From: Sphingobacterium spiritivorum
GTDB taxonomy: Bacteria; Bacteroidota; Bacteroidia; Sphingobacteriales; Sphingobacteriaceae
Direction of reading: 5' to 3'
Assembly (NCBI RefSeq): GCF_016725325.1
Contig: NZ_CP068083.1
Span: 186,001-250,000 of the forward strand
Length of the DNA stretch: 64,000 nt
Part shown: positions 17,094 through 26,241 of the stretch, piece after piece
Position numbering within the stretch: position 1 is the stretch's first letter
How the letters are laid out: each line of letters opens with the position of its first letter
Notes under the pieces: generated by a model
What the model was told of the DNA's origin: nothing
What the model saw: only the letters and a program-made list of their open reading frames with translations
Databases searched by the model: none
Made by a program: the position numbers and the translations under genes

Positions 17094-17133
17094 AAAAAAA
17101 CAGAGTCTGTTCTTCAACAGACTCTGCTTTTTT
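17094..17133 (-). terminator. Intrinsic terminator of the system D operon (bidirectional)
   Basis: CAGAGTCTGTT and AACAGACTCTG form a perfect 11-bp stem with a 4-base loop at 17101-17126. On the minus strand seven Ts follow, ending the operon whose last gene stops at 17165. Six Ts also flank it on the plus strand, so it could work both ways. Confidence 0.85.
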
Positions 17134-17164
17134 AATATAATAAAGAATAATCTTTACCCTTTTC

Positions 17165-17974
17165 TTAGTAATTATATATCGCCACTACAGGAAGGTGATC
17201 TGAAGCATAACTCCCTGTAAGTGCAACTGCTGATAACAAACTATACTGCTGAACAGCAAGCTTATTAGAAGCAACAAAATCTATTGCCTTTGTCGGATTA
17301 CGTACAGGAAAAGAATTGGGACAACCATTGACACAGGACAAGGTATATTGTTTACGCAATTCGGTCAATTCTACCGAATTACTTTCAGCGTTATAATCTC
17401 CGCCAATCATAATCGGTTTATTGAGCTGCACACTCAGTTCATTGAGAAAAGTTGCCTGTGCTGTACGGTTAGGAACATTCAGATCCAGATGAGTAGACGC
17501 AAACTCCAGCGTTTTTCCATTTCCCAGATCTATTGTTGCCATTGCCACGGTTCTTTTCTCTCCGGCAGTTGGCATAGGAAGTTCTAGTCTCCTTGTGTTT
17601 GAGATCGGAAATTTACTCAATATAGCAACTCCATATTCACCTCCGTTATAATCTAATGATTTAGAAAAATAATAGTTCATATTCAATAGCTCCGCTAATT
17701 TCTTTGCCTGATCTACTTTACCTGAACGAGGCACATTGACATCCACCTCCTGCAAAGCAACGAGATCCGGATTTTTCTGTTTGATGGTGTTTGCGATATT
17801 TTCCAGATTGACAACCTCCGAGTTTTCCGGTGCTCCGTGATGGATGTTATACGTGATAACCGTCAGTTTACTTTTTTCTGTTTTCGGCTCTGGGATTTCC
17901 TTCTGATCGCTGGAACAGGCCAGTGATGCAATACTGACAAAGCAGGTAAGCATCAAAATTTTAAGTTTATTCAT
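17165..17974 (-). CDS. Endonuclease/exonuclease/phosphatase-family lipoprotein (catalytically intact)
   Basis: The 269-residue protein begins with a lipoprotein signal (SIASLAC, Cys20). The EEP fold is complete: TYNIHHG (Asn43), LQEVD (Glu76), THLD (His162), GGDYNAES (Asp193, Asn195), IDFV (Asp232) and SDHLPVVA (Asp259, His260). These residues bind divalent metal and cleave phosphodiester or phosphomonoester bonds in DNase I, sphingomyelinases and inositol phosphatases. Lipidation puts it at the outer membrane or surface. It is the last gene of the operon and starts two bases after its degenerate paralogue. The operon's imported nutrient is therefore plausibly a phosphodiester (nucleic acid, phospholipid headgroup or similar), which is inference. 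Confidence 0.9.
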   Translation of the reverse strand: MNKLKILMLTCFVSIASLACSSDQKEIPEPKTEKSKLTVITYNIHHGAPENSEVVNLENIANTIKQKNPDLVALQEVDVNVPRSGKVDQAKKLAELLNMNYYFSKSLDYNGGEYGVAILSKFPISNTRRLELPMPTAGEKRTVAMATIDLGNGKTLEFASTHLDLNVPNRTAQATFLNELSVQLNKPIMIGGDYNAESNSVELTELRKQYTLSCVNGCPNSFPVRNPTKAIDFVASNKLAVQQYSLLSAVALTGSYASDHLPVVAIYNY

Positions 17975-17976
17975 AA

Positions 17977-18846
17977 TTATTGTTCGATTTTTAGTTTAAA
18001 AGAAGCGGTCATCGGCAGGAAAGTATTTGCAGATTTCGGAAAGGCCAGATAGTTGGACAAAGCCAGTTTCCCGCCTGCACCTTTGAAAGTGATATAATCA
18101 TATATACCAGTAGGACTGGCTTTCGGTGAATTCATCGGACAGCCTGCACCCAGACAGGCAAAAGTGAATGAGCCTTTTAAGTAGCTAAGCACTTGCCCGT
18201 TCGCACTCTCCTGCTCATTAAAATTACCCACCAGGATCACAGGTTCAGTAATCTTTTCTGTCATATTCAGGAGATCTACTACCTGCAGATTTCGGTTGTT
18301 CACGACAGAAGGATCCAGCTCTGTGCCTGCAAAATAAACATCATGACCTTTCTCTACTTCTACACGGATCATCACCGCACTACGCAGTTCCGCCGTATTA
18401 CCATCTTCACGTCTCAGGATTTGTGCAACCTTTTCTTTGATCGGAAATTTGGAAAGAACTGCATTCCCGAACCCTCCGGTCTGGTAATCAAAGTTCTTTT
18501 TAAAAAACACTTCCATACCCAATGAATCTGCCATAACCTGAGGTCTGTTGACCTTCTCTACCCGTGTTGTCGCACTATCTATCTGCCTCAGAAACAACAG
18601 GTCCGGATTATACTCTTTGATATAGGTGATCATGTTCGCAAAGTCAGGAATCGTACTGAGACGCATATTGACAGACATCACTTTCAATGTTTTTGTCGGA
18701 GCATTACTTCCCGAATCTATAGGATTAGGGGTTTCTTTTTCCGGCAGAATATCCCAGTCTCCTGCACTGTAGGACTTACGACAGGAAGAAAGAGAAACTA
18801 ATATAAAAAGGCTAAGTAAGCCATATAATATCGTGTTGCTTTTCAT
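17977..18846 (-). CDS. EEP-fold lipoprotein that has lost its catalytic residues
   Basis: The 289-residue lipoprotein (lipobox SLSSC, Cys22) aligns along its length with the next gene's EEP enzyme. The catalytic Glu of LQEVD is Gln88 (LRQID), THLD is TELD (His to Glu176), GGDYN is VGNFN (Asp to Asn208), and the C-terminal SDH is ANT. Asn60 and the fold-defining strands (AVLSKFPI, YDYITF) remain. The changes are substitutions in an otherwise intact frame, so this looks like a retained non-catalytic binding protein rather than a decaying gene. Sitting between SusD and the active enzyme, it may act as a surface binding protein for the same phosphoester substrate. That role is inferred. Confidence 0.85.
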   Translation of the reverse strand: MKSNTILYGLLSLFILVSLSSCRKSYSAGDWDILPEKETPNPIDSGSNAPTKTLKVMSVNMRLSTIPDFANMITYIKEYNPDLLFLRQIDSATTRVEKVNRPQVMADSLGMEVFFKKNFDYQTGGFGNAVLSKFPIKEKVAQILRREDGNTAELRSAVMIRVEVEKGHDVYFAGTELDPSVVNNRNLQVVDLLNMTEKITEPVILVGNFNEQESANGQVLSYLKGSFTFACLGAGCPMNSPKASPTGIYDYITFKGAGGKLALSNYLAFPKSANTFLPMTASFKLKIEQ

Positions 18847-18847
18847 A

Positions 18848-20440
18848 TTAATAATTTGGATTTTGAACTATATTAGGATTAGCAATAATTTCATTTTCCG
18901 GGATCGGCCACAGTCCTTCACGGGATCTGTTATACTTGCGGGTCTGTACTTTTACCAGCTCCCCGGTTGTAGGGTTGGTCGCTCCGTACACCTCACCATT
19001 CAATACTTCTGTATCAATATCCCACCTTCGTATATCAAAATAGCGTCCCCCTTCAAATGCAAGTTCCGACTGTCTCTCTCTTCGGATAAGCTCTCTCATT
19101 CTGGCCTGCGAATTATAAAGTCCCGTATTGATCGCAGGCATAGCTGCTCTGGAGCGCACTTCATTGATGTATTTGGTAACATCAGCATGATTCCACTCGC
19201 CAGATTCAATAAGCGCTTCGGAATAATTCAATAAAATTTCAGCATAGCGAATGATCATAAAATCCAGACTGCCACTCTTAGACTGTCTGTCGCGGGCGTC
19301 CACATATTTCTTAATCCAGTATCCTGTAGCCGTAGACTTGGTCTCTCCTATCTTATCACTCGGGTTATAAAACGGATCTAACGTATACTGCCCCTGAAAA
19401 CTTTCATACGGCACAAATACCGAAGCACGCAACCTCGGATCTCTGTTGTTATTAAAATTCGGATTCTTCTGATAGACCAGCATAGAATCACGACCCAATT
19501 CCTGAATAGTCTTTCCTTGTCTGGTTTCGTAGTTATCTATCACTTTATTTGTAGGTGAAAGATAGGTCTCACCCCCTATACCAAAAGGAGCAAATGTAGT
19601 CCATGCATTGCTGCATCCGTTCTCCTTAAAGAATATACGTTCATCATTAAGTTCACCCGCATAGCTAAATAATTCACTATAGCTTGCCGATCTGTTTGTG
19701 TTATTAATCCAGAGCTTATAAACGCCCGATTCAATTACTTTTTTGGATGCTGTCTTTGCCAGTTCAAAATCCTTTTTGATCAACCCCAATCGGGAGAGCA
19801 GAGACCAGCAGACACCGCTTGTCATACGCCAGCGGTCGGCATTGACATAAGAGGAAGGCAAATTTTCGGCACAGTATTTCAATTCACTGACGACAAATTC
19901 ATAAACCTTTTGTTCTGCTGTACGGGGTTGGGTATTTTCTTCGGGAGTAAGCGAACGCTCCAGTAACGGAATATCTCCGAAAAGCAGCATCAGTTCCATA
20001 TGATAATAAGCTCTCAGCGCTCTTGCTTCCAGTTTCATTCTATCTTTCAGTGTAGCGTCCATATATACACGGTCTACATTTTCAAGAAACCGGTTTGCTC
20101 TTCTCACACAGATGTAGTCATCCTGCCAGATAGAATTGGCCACTCCCCATCTGCTGGTTGCCAGTCCACGGGTAAAACTGTCGTAATCTCCTTTAAAATC
20201 ACCCCGATGCACGGCTTCATCCGTCAGACCGGCATAGTACATAATATTACGCCCGGATGATCCTCCCGGAATACCGACATATACGGAAGCTATAGCATTG
20301 TACGCATCGGTTTCTGTATTCCACCATTGCTCATCCGTCACACCCGTAGGGCTATCAATGGTCAGAAAACTTTCGCATGAAGTCTGCATCAAAGACAGAG
20401 ACAACATACTGTAAACTAAATATTTAATATTATTTTTCAT
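18848..20440 (-). CDS. SusD/RagB-family outer-membrane lipoprotein
   Basis: The 530-residue lipoprotein (SLMQTSC, then ESFLTIDSPTGVTDEQWWNTETDAYNA) has standard SusD features: ARALRAYYHMELMLLFGDIPLLERSLTPEE in the TPR-like region, MIIRYAEILLNYSEALIESGE, and RRERQSELAFEGGRYFDIRRWD near the C-terminus, ending PIPENEIIANPNIVQNPNY. It is translated 14 bases after SusC and one base before the degenerate EEP lipoprotein. As the surface lid of the SusC pore it would deliver the ligand processed by the EEP enzyme. Confidence 0.95.
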   Translation of the reverse strand: MKNNIKYLVYSMLSLSLMQTSCESFLTIDSPTGVTDEQWWNTETDAYNAIASVYVGIPGGSSGRNIMYYAGLTDEAVHRGDFKGDYDSFTRGLATSRWGVANSIWQDDYICVRRANRFLENVDRVYMDATLKDRMKLEARALRAYYHMELMLLFGDIPLLERSLTPEENTQPRTAEQKVYEFVVSELKYCAENLPSSYVNADRWRMTSGVCWSLLSRLGLIKKDFELAKTASKKVIESGVYKLWINNTNRSASYSELFSYAGELNDERIFFKENGCSNAWTTFAPFGIGGETYLSPTNKVIDNYETRQGKTIQELGRDSMLVYQKNPNFNNNRDPRLRASVFVPYESFQGQYTLDPFYNPSDKIGETKSTATGYWIKKYVDARDRQSKSGSLDFMIIRYAEILLNYSEALIESGEWNHADVTKYINEVRSRAAMPAINTGLYNSQARMRELIRRERQSELAFEGGRYFDIRRWDIDTEVLNGEVYGATNPTTGELVKVQTRKYNRSREGLWPIPENEIIANPNIVQNPNY

Positions 20441-20454
20441 TTCAGGTTTTCAGA

Positions 20455-23400
20455 TTAAAAATTAACAGTTAGACCCAGAGAAAATGTTTTCATAATAGCA
20501 TAGGTATAAGAACCTCCCTGAGATTCGGGATCCGCCATTTTTACATCTGTAAAAATAAACGGGTTCTGCACGTTCATATAGATACGGCTCGATTTGATAC
20601 CATATTTATTCATAAAAGCAGGATTCAGTCTGTAACCTAGCTGAATGAATTTGACACGCATATACCGCGCATTGAATAACCAGAAATCACTGCGTAACAC
20701 ATTCGTAGCCGGATTGGCTAACAAACGCGGAAAGATGGCATCCTGATTATTTTCGCGCCAGGTATTGGCTGCTCTGTACGTTGTAGGAACCCCTCCGGAA
20801 GCACTCATATTAAGAGGATGCCATAAATATCCGGCAGACTTCCCTCCCAGATTGCCGGAATAATCATGATCACCGGTACCCTGTAGCAGAAATTCCAGAT
20901 CCAGATTTTTATACCGGAAATTAAAATTTGCAAAATAATTGATACGCGGTGTCGGATCACCTATAATCTGCTGATCATTCTCATCGATGATACCATCACC
21001 GTTAAGATCAATATACTTGATATCTCCAGGCCCCTGCCCGGCAACAACAGGCACTTTGGCTGTTGTCTTGTCTGCTTCAAAGTCTGAATACTGCAGAATT
21101 CCATTGGAAGCATAGCCGTAATAACTTTTGATACTGGATCCTTTTTCATTGATCTCTATACCGCTGATATAAGGTCCTCCAAGCAGATCAGTGATCTTAT
21201 TTTTATTATACGTAATACCGGGGCGGACTGAAAAGTCAAAATCCTGACTTAGCTTACCGTTATAATTCAATGAAAGTTCTAACCCCTTATTCGTTACCTC
21301 ACCGGCATTCAGCGGAGCAGAGCCTATAGCTCCTGAAGGTGCTACGGAAGGATACAGGATAACATCTGAAGTTTTCTTGTCGTAGTAATCAAAAGTCAGG
21401 CTTAGTTTATTCTGAAACAAAGCCATATCCAGACCGATATCCAGAATATTTACTTTCTCCCATGAAATATCCGGATTACCCCATACACTTTCCGTTCCGT
21501 TGCTGGTATTGATCAGATTCTGATAGCGGTACAGTCCTATATTCTCGTTCCCAAGCTGACCATAAGAAGCTCGGATTTTAAAATTGCTGATCGCCTCTAC
21601 ATTGAAGAACGATTCATTATGCACATTCCAGCCGAATGCAACAGAAGGGAAATAACCGTATTTATTTTTAGGACCGAATTTGGATGAGCCGTCTGCACGG
21701 AAAGAGGCTTCCAGCAGATAGCGATCTGCATAAGCATAGTTGACTTTAGCATAAGAAGATACCAAAGCTGAAGAATTCCAGTATCCGTTGTTGAATTTTT
21801 CCATAGAAAAACCACCCATCGCAAAAAGATTGTGTTTGCCAAAATTCTTACTGTAATCTACAGCACCACTGAGGTAATAATAGGTGTCCCGTACTTCAGA
21901 ATACGCATCACGCTGAACAGCCCAGGTCTGTACAAGTTGCTTGGTATAGTAATCAAAGAAATAATAATTATCCCTGTTTTGTTTATATACATCACTGTTG
22001 AGCCGGTAGCTGAATTGTCCCCTGATATTCAGATCATTAGTAATAGACCATTTTGGCTGAAGGTTGATCGTAGCCTGATCATACTGATAACCTATACTTC
22101 CCCCAACTTCCGAATAAGCAATCGGATTGACAATATCTGCATAGCGTCCATAAATAGTTGGCCAGCCTTCTTCCTGAGGATATTTAGGCAAGACTGTAGG
22201 CGGAAGTCTGTACAGATCATCCAGCAAACGGCTGCCCCCGTTCGAAATGGGCCGGTTAGGATACATCGTATTCCGACGGATCCCCAACACATCCAGATTA
22301 ATAAGAAATCTTTTGGACAAGGATACCGACGTATTCGCACGTATATTAAAACGGTCCATCTTATTCTGCGGGATCATCCCCTGCTGATTCATATAATTAC
22401 CTGTCACCGCAAATCTTGCTACATCATTTCCCCCACTCACGGACAGTGAATGTGACGTCAGCGGTGAGTATTCATCTATCAGCTCCTTTGTCCAGTTGGT
22501 ATTCGGATAATTGACCGGATCATCTCCGGCTTCTGTCTTGGCAATCTGATCGTCAGAATAAAATACCTGTCCGCCAGAGGCCACCTGTGCGTAGTTATAC
22601 ATGCGCATATAGGTCGGAGCATCGACAAATTCAGGCAATACTGTTGGTGTCTGCATCCCCAGGTATCCGTCATATAAAATATTGATCTGACCAGCCTTAC
22701 CCCGTTTGGTCGTTACCAGAATAACACCGTTGGCTGCTCTTGCGCCATATATAGCTGCTGCCGCAGCATCTTTCAGAATAGTTACACTTTCAATAGTTAC
22801 CGGATCGATATGATTCATATCCATAGGCACCCCATCGACCAGCACCAGCGGATCGGAGTTATTCAAAGTAGAGATACCTCTGATCTTTATACTGGCTGCA
22901 TCTCCTCCCGGAAGACCGGATCCTTGTTGTACCTGCAGTCCTGTCACACCACCTTGTAATGACTGAGAAAGATTGGTAATAGGCTTACCTTCAATACTGG
23001 ACTTGATATCCAGGCTGGCTACAGAACTTGCAATATGCTTGCGCTGCATTTCTGTCATTCCCACCACCACTACTTCTTCCAGATCTGAGACATTCTCCGA
23101 TAGAGAAATGGTCAGGTTATTTTCAGTCTTGTTGACAGGAACCTGTTTGCTATGGTATCCCACCATACTGAAGACTAAGGTCGCACCTTTAGGCACTTCC
23201 AGTTCGTAGTATCCACCTTCATCGGTATGCACACCTTGACTTCCGCCCAGTACAGCGACAGAGACGGATGACAGTGCCTGCGGAGGTTCTCCGCTGTTAA
23301 ATACGCGGCCTTTGATGCGGATCATTTCCTGCGATCGGGTTTCGGTTGCTACGGTGCGGCTTACAGCAGACGGAACCAGTGTAATCTGATTGCCACTGAT

Positions 23401-23724
23401 TGTATAATCCAGGCCGTACTTGGGTAGTTCCCGTTTCAGGAGCTCCCGCAGATCTACCTGATTCGCCTGTACAGATATCCGCTTATTTTCGATAAGGTGA
23501 TCGTTGTAGAGTAAAGCCACATTAGTCTGATCCTGAATAGATTGCAGAAAGACTTTAAAGGTAACATTACTCAGTTTTAAAGACACCCGCTGTGAATAGG
23601 CATTGGCAGCAAATGTCATAAAAAGTAAAGTAGTCAAGAGGGAGGTAACTTTCATATAATAGTAGAATTTGACATCAAAATGCCCCCACCCGGCCATTTG
23701 TTGCCAGGATTGCTTTTTTTTCAT
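20455..23724 (-). CDS. SusC/RagA-family TonB-dependent transporter with STN signalling domain
   Basis: The 1089-residue protein has a signal sequence preceded by a basic extension (MKKKQSWQQMAGWGHFDVKF, then the hydrophobic part from MKVTSLLTTLLF). An ATG 23 codons in is an alternative start. The STN domain spans about 45-118 (FLQSIQDQTNVALLYNDHLIENKRIS), followed by a carboxypeptidase-like domain, the linker DLEEVVVVGMTEMQRK, a plug (SDPLVLVDGVPMDMN, AAIYGARAANGVILVTTKRGKAG) and a barrel ending TFSLGLTVNF. STN domains pass ligand occupancy to a FecR anti-sigma factor, and FecR is encoded just upstream. The system therefore appears to be autoinduced by its substrate. Confidence 0.95.
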   Translation of the reverse strand: MKKKQSWQQMAGWGHFDVKFYYYMKVTSLLTTLLFMTFAANAYSQRVSLKLSNVTFKVFLQSIQDQTNVALLYNDHLIENKRISVQANQVDLRELLKRELPKYGLDYTISGNQITLVPSAVSRTVATETRSQEMIRIKGRVFNSGEPPQALSSVSVAVLGGSQGVHTDEGGYYELEVPKGATLVFSMVGYHSKQVPVNKTENNLTISLSENVSDLEEVVVVGMTEMQRKHIASSVASLDIKSSIEGKPITNLSQSLQGGVTGLQVQQGSGLPGGDAASIKIRGISTLNNSDPLVLVDGVPMDMNHIDPVTIESVTILKDAAAAAIYGARAANGVILVTTKRGKAGQINILYDGYLGMQTPTVLPEFVDAPTYMRMYNYAQVASGGQVFYSDDQIAKTEAGDDPVNYPNTNWTKELIDEYSPLTSHSLSVSGGNDVARFAVTGNYMNQQGMIPQNKMDRFNIRANTSVSLSKRFLINLDVLGIRRNTMYPNRPISNGGSRLLDDLYRLPPTVLPKYPQEEGWPTIYGRYADIVNPIAYSEVGGSIGYQYDQATINLQPKWSITNDLNIRGQFSYRLNSDVYKQNRDNYYFFDYYTKQLVQTWAVQRDAYSEVRDTYYYLSGAVDYSKNFGKHNLFAMGGFSMEKFNNGYWNSSALVSSYAKVNYAYADRYLLEASFRADGSSKFGPKNKYGYFPSVAFGWNVHNESFFNVEAISNFKIRASYGQLGNENIGLYRYQNLINTSNGTESVWGNPDISWEKVNILDIGLDMALFQNKLSLTFDYYDKKTSDVILYPSVAPSGAIGSAPLNAGEVTNKGLELSLNYNGKLSQDFDFSVRPGITYNKNKITDLLGGPYISGIEINEKGSSIKSYYGYASNGILQYSDFEADKTTAKVPVVAGQGPGDIKYIDLNGDGIIDENDQQIIGDPTPRINYFANFNFRYKNLDLEFLLQGTGDHDYSGNLGGKSAGYLWHPLNMSASGGVPTTYRAANTWRENNQDAIFPRLLANPATNVLRSDFWLFNARYMRVKFIQLGYRLNPAFMNKYGIKSSRIYMNVQNPFIFTDVKMADPESQGGSYTYAIMKTFSLGLTVNF

Positions 23725-23737
23725 AATTTTAGTACGA

Positions 23738-23803
23738 TTTTAACTGTTTAAGATCAATAAATGTGATAAGGGGGAGTAGCAGCTCCTCCTTATTCTTCTT
23801 ATT
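23738..23803 (+). ncRNA. Weak candidate antisense RNA/terminator opposite the susC leader (system D)
   Basis: A plus-strand hairpin (about 23766-23776 with 23783-23793, loop TAGCAG) is followed by the T-rich ATTCTTCTTATTT. Its single G-U pair would be an A-C mismatch on the minus strand, favouring a plus-strand RNA against the fecR-susC junction. A -7-like TAATTTTA lies at 23724-23731. The tail is interrupted by C and A, so the call is weak. Confidence 0.3.
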
Positions 23804-24875
23804 TAGTAGATTTAGGTTTTCTTATAGTCACCTCCTTTTCTTTTAATATTATCTGATAATCTCTGAGTTCGTAAATATTCTTCAATACAGCAACCACATC
23901 TTCCCGTAAATCCAGACGCCCGGAGTATGAAAGATCTATATTGTCCAGTACAGGATCAGCATCTATAGATACATTATACAGACGTTCTATTTTCCGGAAG
24001 AGATCCTGCAGTCTGATCTTGTTCAGTGATATTTGTTTTTTGGTCCAAAGAATATCCTGCGCCACACCTGACTTATCAATCACCACACGGCTTGGATTTT
24101 CATATGCAGCAATCCGCTGTCCCGGACTCATAGCTATTTTTTCAAAACCTTTGTTATTACTGTGAAACAAGACCTTTCCGGTGATCAGCTCCACAGTAGT
24201 CTGCTGATCTCGCTCATAACTATTGATGTTAAATGAAGTACCGACGACTTCTACCGTATGTCCTTTCATCTGCACAAAAAATGGTTTTCCTGTATGTGTC
24301 ACATCAAAATAGGCTTCCCCGTTAAGGTAAACCCGACGTTCTTTACCGCTCATATTCTTATCCATTGTGAGGTAAGACCCGGCATTCAGCCAGACTCTGG
24401 TACCATCTGTCAATGTTACTTCCTGCCGGTGTCCGTTCGGAACATAAATCGTAGTGTAAGAAGCTGCTGACTCATCAGACAAATCCAGCATACTATCCGC
24501 TGCATAGGAAACATCTCCGGACAGCAGACCGGGATCATTGGTAATGGGTGAAATAAAAATTTTAGATTTGACAATCTGAATCTGATCTGCAGACTCAAAT
24601 TGCTTCTGATTAAATTCTGCAACCTTAGAGAGGTCGAACGAGCTGTCCTCAGCCCGGGGATAGAAAATAAAAAGTGATCCGATTAATAAGACACAGGCTG
24701 CAGTGAGCATCAGGTATACCGAACGATGTCTCTTTTGCCGTCCACGACGGATTACAGATGCCATTAATTCTGCTCTTTCCGGATCTGTCAGCTGTTCGCT
24801 TTCCGGCAGATCAAATATTTTCTTTAACTGATTTCTATGCTTTTCCAAATGCTGTATTTCCCCCTTTATATACAA
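23799..24875 (-). CDS. FecR-family anti-sigma factor
   Basis: The 358-residue protein has a cytoplasmic N-terminal anti-sigma part (LKKIFDLPESEQLTDPERAELMASVIRRGRQKRHR), one transmembrane helix near residues 53-70 (SVYLMLTAACVLLIGSLFIFY), and a periplasmic FecR domain with TTIYVPNGHRQEVTLTDGTRVWLNAGSYL, RRVYLNGEAYFDVTH and VEVVGTSFNINSY. The C-terminal STN-interacting part is INKIRLQDLFRKIERLYNVSID-like. FecR holds the ECF sigma until SusC signals. Its sigma gene (26242-26799) is not adjacent, because a Fic gene lies between them, which is atypical. Confidence 0.93.
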   Translation of the reverse strand: MYIKGEIQHLEKHRNQLKKIFDLPESEQLTDPERAELMASVIRRGRQKRHRSVYLMLTAACVLLIGSLFIFYPRAEDSSFDLSKVAEFNQKQFESADQIQIVKSKIFISPITNDPGLLSGDVSYAADSMLDLSDESAASYTTIYVPNGHRQEVTLTDGTRVWLNAGSYLTMDKNMSGKERRVYLNGEAYFDVTHTGKPFFVQMKGHTVEVVGTSFNINSYERDQQTTVELITGKVLFHSNNKGFEKIAMSPGQRIAAYENPSRVVIDKSGVAQDILWTKKQISLNKIRLQDLFRKIERLYNVSIDADPVLDNIDLSYSGRLDLREDVVAVLKNIYELRDYQIILKEKEVTIRKPKSTK

Positions 24876-24974
24876 AGAGCAAAAAAGTACAGCCGCATAG
24901 ACATTTTATTTTAAATTTTTCTGAATAAATTTTTCAATCAATTCTCTTATACTTTTTAACGAGACTCCAGTGTT

Positions 24975-26003
24975 CTACACCCTTACCAATCGCATTAAGG
25001 GTTCAAAAGAATAAAGTGCAGGTCTTCTTCCAGCAGCTTCTTCTTTTTGAACCAGATAGCCGTTTTCTACTAATTTTTTTATCATCACAGCGCCTGTTGG
25101 CACTGGGATTTTCGTACTACTCACAAATCTATTGTTTCTAAAAACAGGGTTGGTAAAAATAAAATCAAGAGCAATTAAACTCCATTTGGAGGAGAGTAAA
25201 TCAGCAAACTCAGTTTTCATTTCTTCATATAGATTTCGGATACGTTCTGCTATTTCCAAATTTTTAGTAGCCTGATGCTGTACCGCGGTGAGGAAAAATT
25301 TAATCCATCCATTCCAGTCATTGTTTTTAGACACATTTCTCATAGCTTCGATGTATTCATCTTTGTGTTCTTCAAAATAGCCACTGATATAAAAATGCGG
25401 CTGAGATAAAACTCCGGATTTCCATAACAAAAGTGTGATGATCATTCTTCCAATTCTACCATTACCATCTTGGAATGGGTGTAATGCTTCAAACTCCACG
25501 TGCGCTACACCGGTTTTTATCAATGCTGGAACAGGATTATTTTCGATATAATTGATCAATTCGTTTAGACCATCATTTAATTTTTCAGGACTTATAGGGA
25601 TAAATTGAACCTTTTTAGCTACACGATCAGCCAAAAAGTTTTGCTCCTTTTTAAATTCTCCAGGAGATTTAGCGGCTCCTCTGCCTGAAGACAGCAATTG
25701 CTGATGTATTTGTTTGATGAAACTGAGCGAAAAATTATAACCCTCTTCTAAGGCTAACTGAGCATTTTTCAACGCTCTTTGATATAAAATAGTCTCTATC
25801 ACATCTGCACGTGCATATTCTGAAAGTCCACTATCAGTGTCTGCTTCATATTGCAATATTTCATCTATAGTACTTATAGTCCCTTCAATTCTGGATGATA
25901 AAACCGCCTCCTGATTTCGAAGTGGTGCCAATAGCAGCTCGCTATTATGTAGATTTTTAATCATTTGATCATAACGAGCCAAAGTTTCTGTTGCTCCGAT
26001 CAA
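24975..26003 (-). CDS. fic: Fic-domain protein (AMPylase), disrupted or non-ATG start
   Basis: The protein carries the full Fic motif [12 protein letters not shown] (His175), which binds ATP and transfers AMP to a target hydroxyl. The class II inhibitory helix motif SSRIEG is at residues 36-41, so activity is probably self-restrained. A winged-helix C-terminus follows (TSKWSL-like region to [15 protein letters not shown]). The first usable start is TTG at 26003. However, family-like residues continue in frame upstream to about 26090 ([19 protein letters not shown]), with no ATG before a stop at 26097-26099. The ATG at 26092, just after a TATATTTG promoter box, is out of frame with it. Removing one AT unit from the (AT)3 run would restore frame. 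The gene is therefore either frameshifted at its start or uses a rare start codon. It sits between a sigma gene and its FecR partner. Confidence 0.8.
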   Translation of the reverse strand: MIGATETLARYDQMIKNLHNSELLLAPLRNQEAVLSSRIEGTISTIDEILQYEADTDSGLSEYARADVIETILYQRALKNAQLALEEGYNFSLSFIKQIHQQLLSSGRGAAKSPGEFKKEQNFLADRVAKKVQFIPISPEKLNDGLNELINYIENNPVPALIKTGVAHVEFEALHPFQDGNGRIGRMIITLLLWKSGVLSQPHFYISGYFEEHKDEYIEAMRNVSKNNDWNGWIKFFLTAVQHQATKNLEIAERIRNLYEEMKTEFADLLSSKWSLIALDFIFTNPVFRNNRFVSSTKIPVPTGAVMIKKLVENGYLVQKEEAAGRRPALYSFEPLMRLVRV

Positions 26004-26102
26004 TTCCTGTATAAAAAACTCATATTGGATATTATCCGGTGGAAATTGATCGTAATGATATGCTACAGCATTATCTAAAGTCCATATATCATTTGTTTAT
26101 TA

Positions 26103-26110
26103 CAAATATA
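26103..26110 (-). promoter_or_regulatory. -7 promoter element for the Fic gene
   Basis: Minus-strand TATATTTG is an exact match to the Bacteroidota -7 consensus. Initiation about 7 bases downstream would place the 5' end next to the ATG at 26092, which is out of frame with the Fic domain. I see no -33 TTTG at the right spacing. Confidence 0.5.
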
Positions 26111-26241
26111 ATAAAACAATAATCAATCATATTTGACTATAATATTTTGTTATTTTCGAGAAGAAAAATAAGTATTATATAAAAAATGAGAAGCAAAATA
26201 ATTTGATTATCGAATTATAAAAAACAAAACAAACTAAAAAT

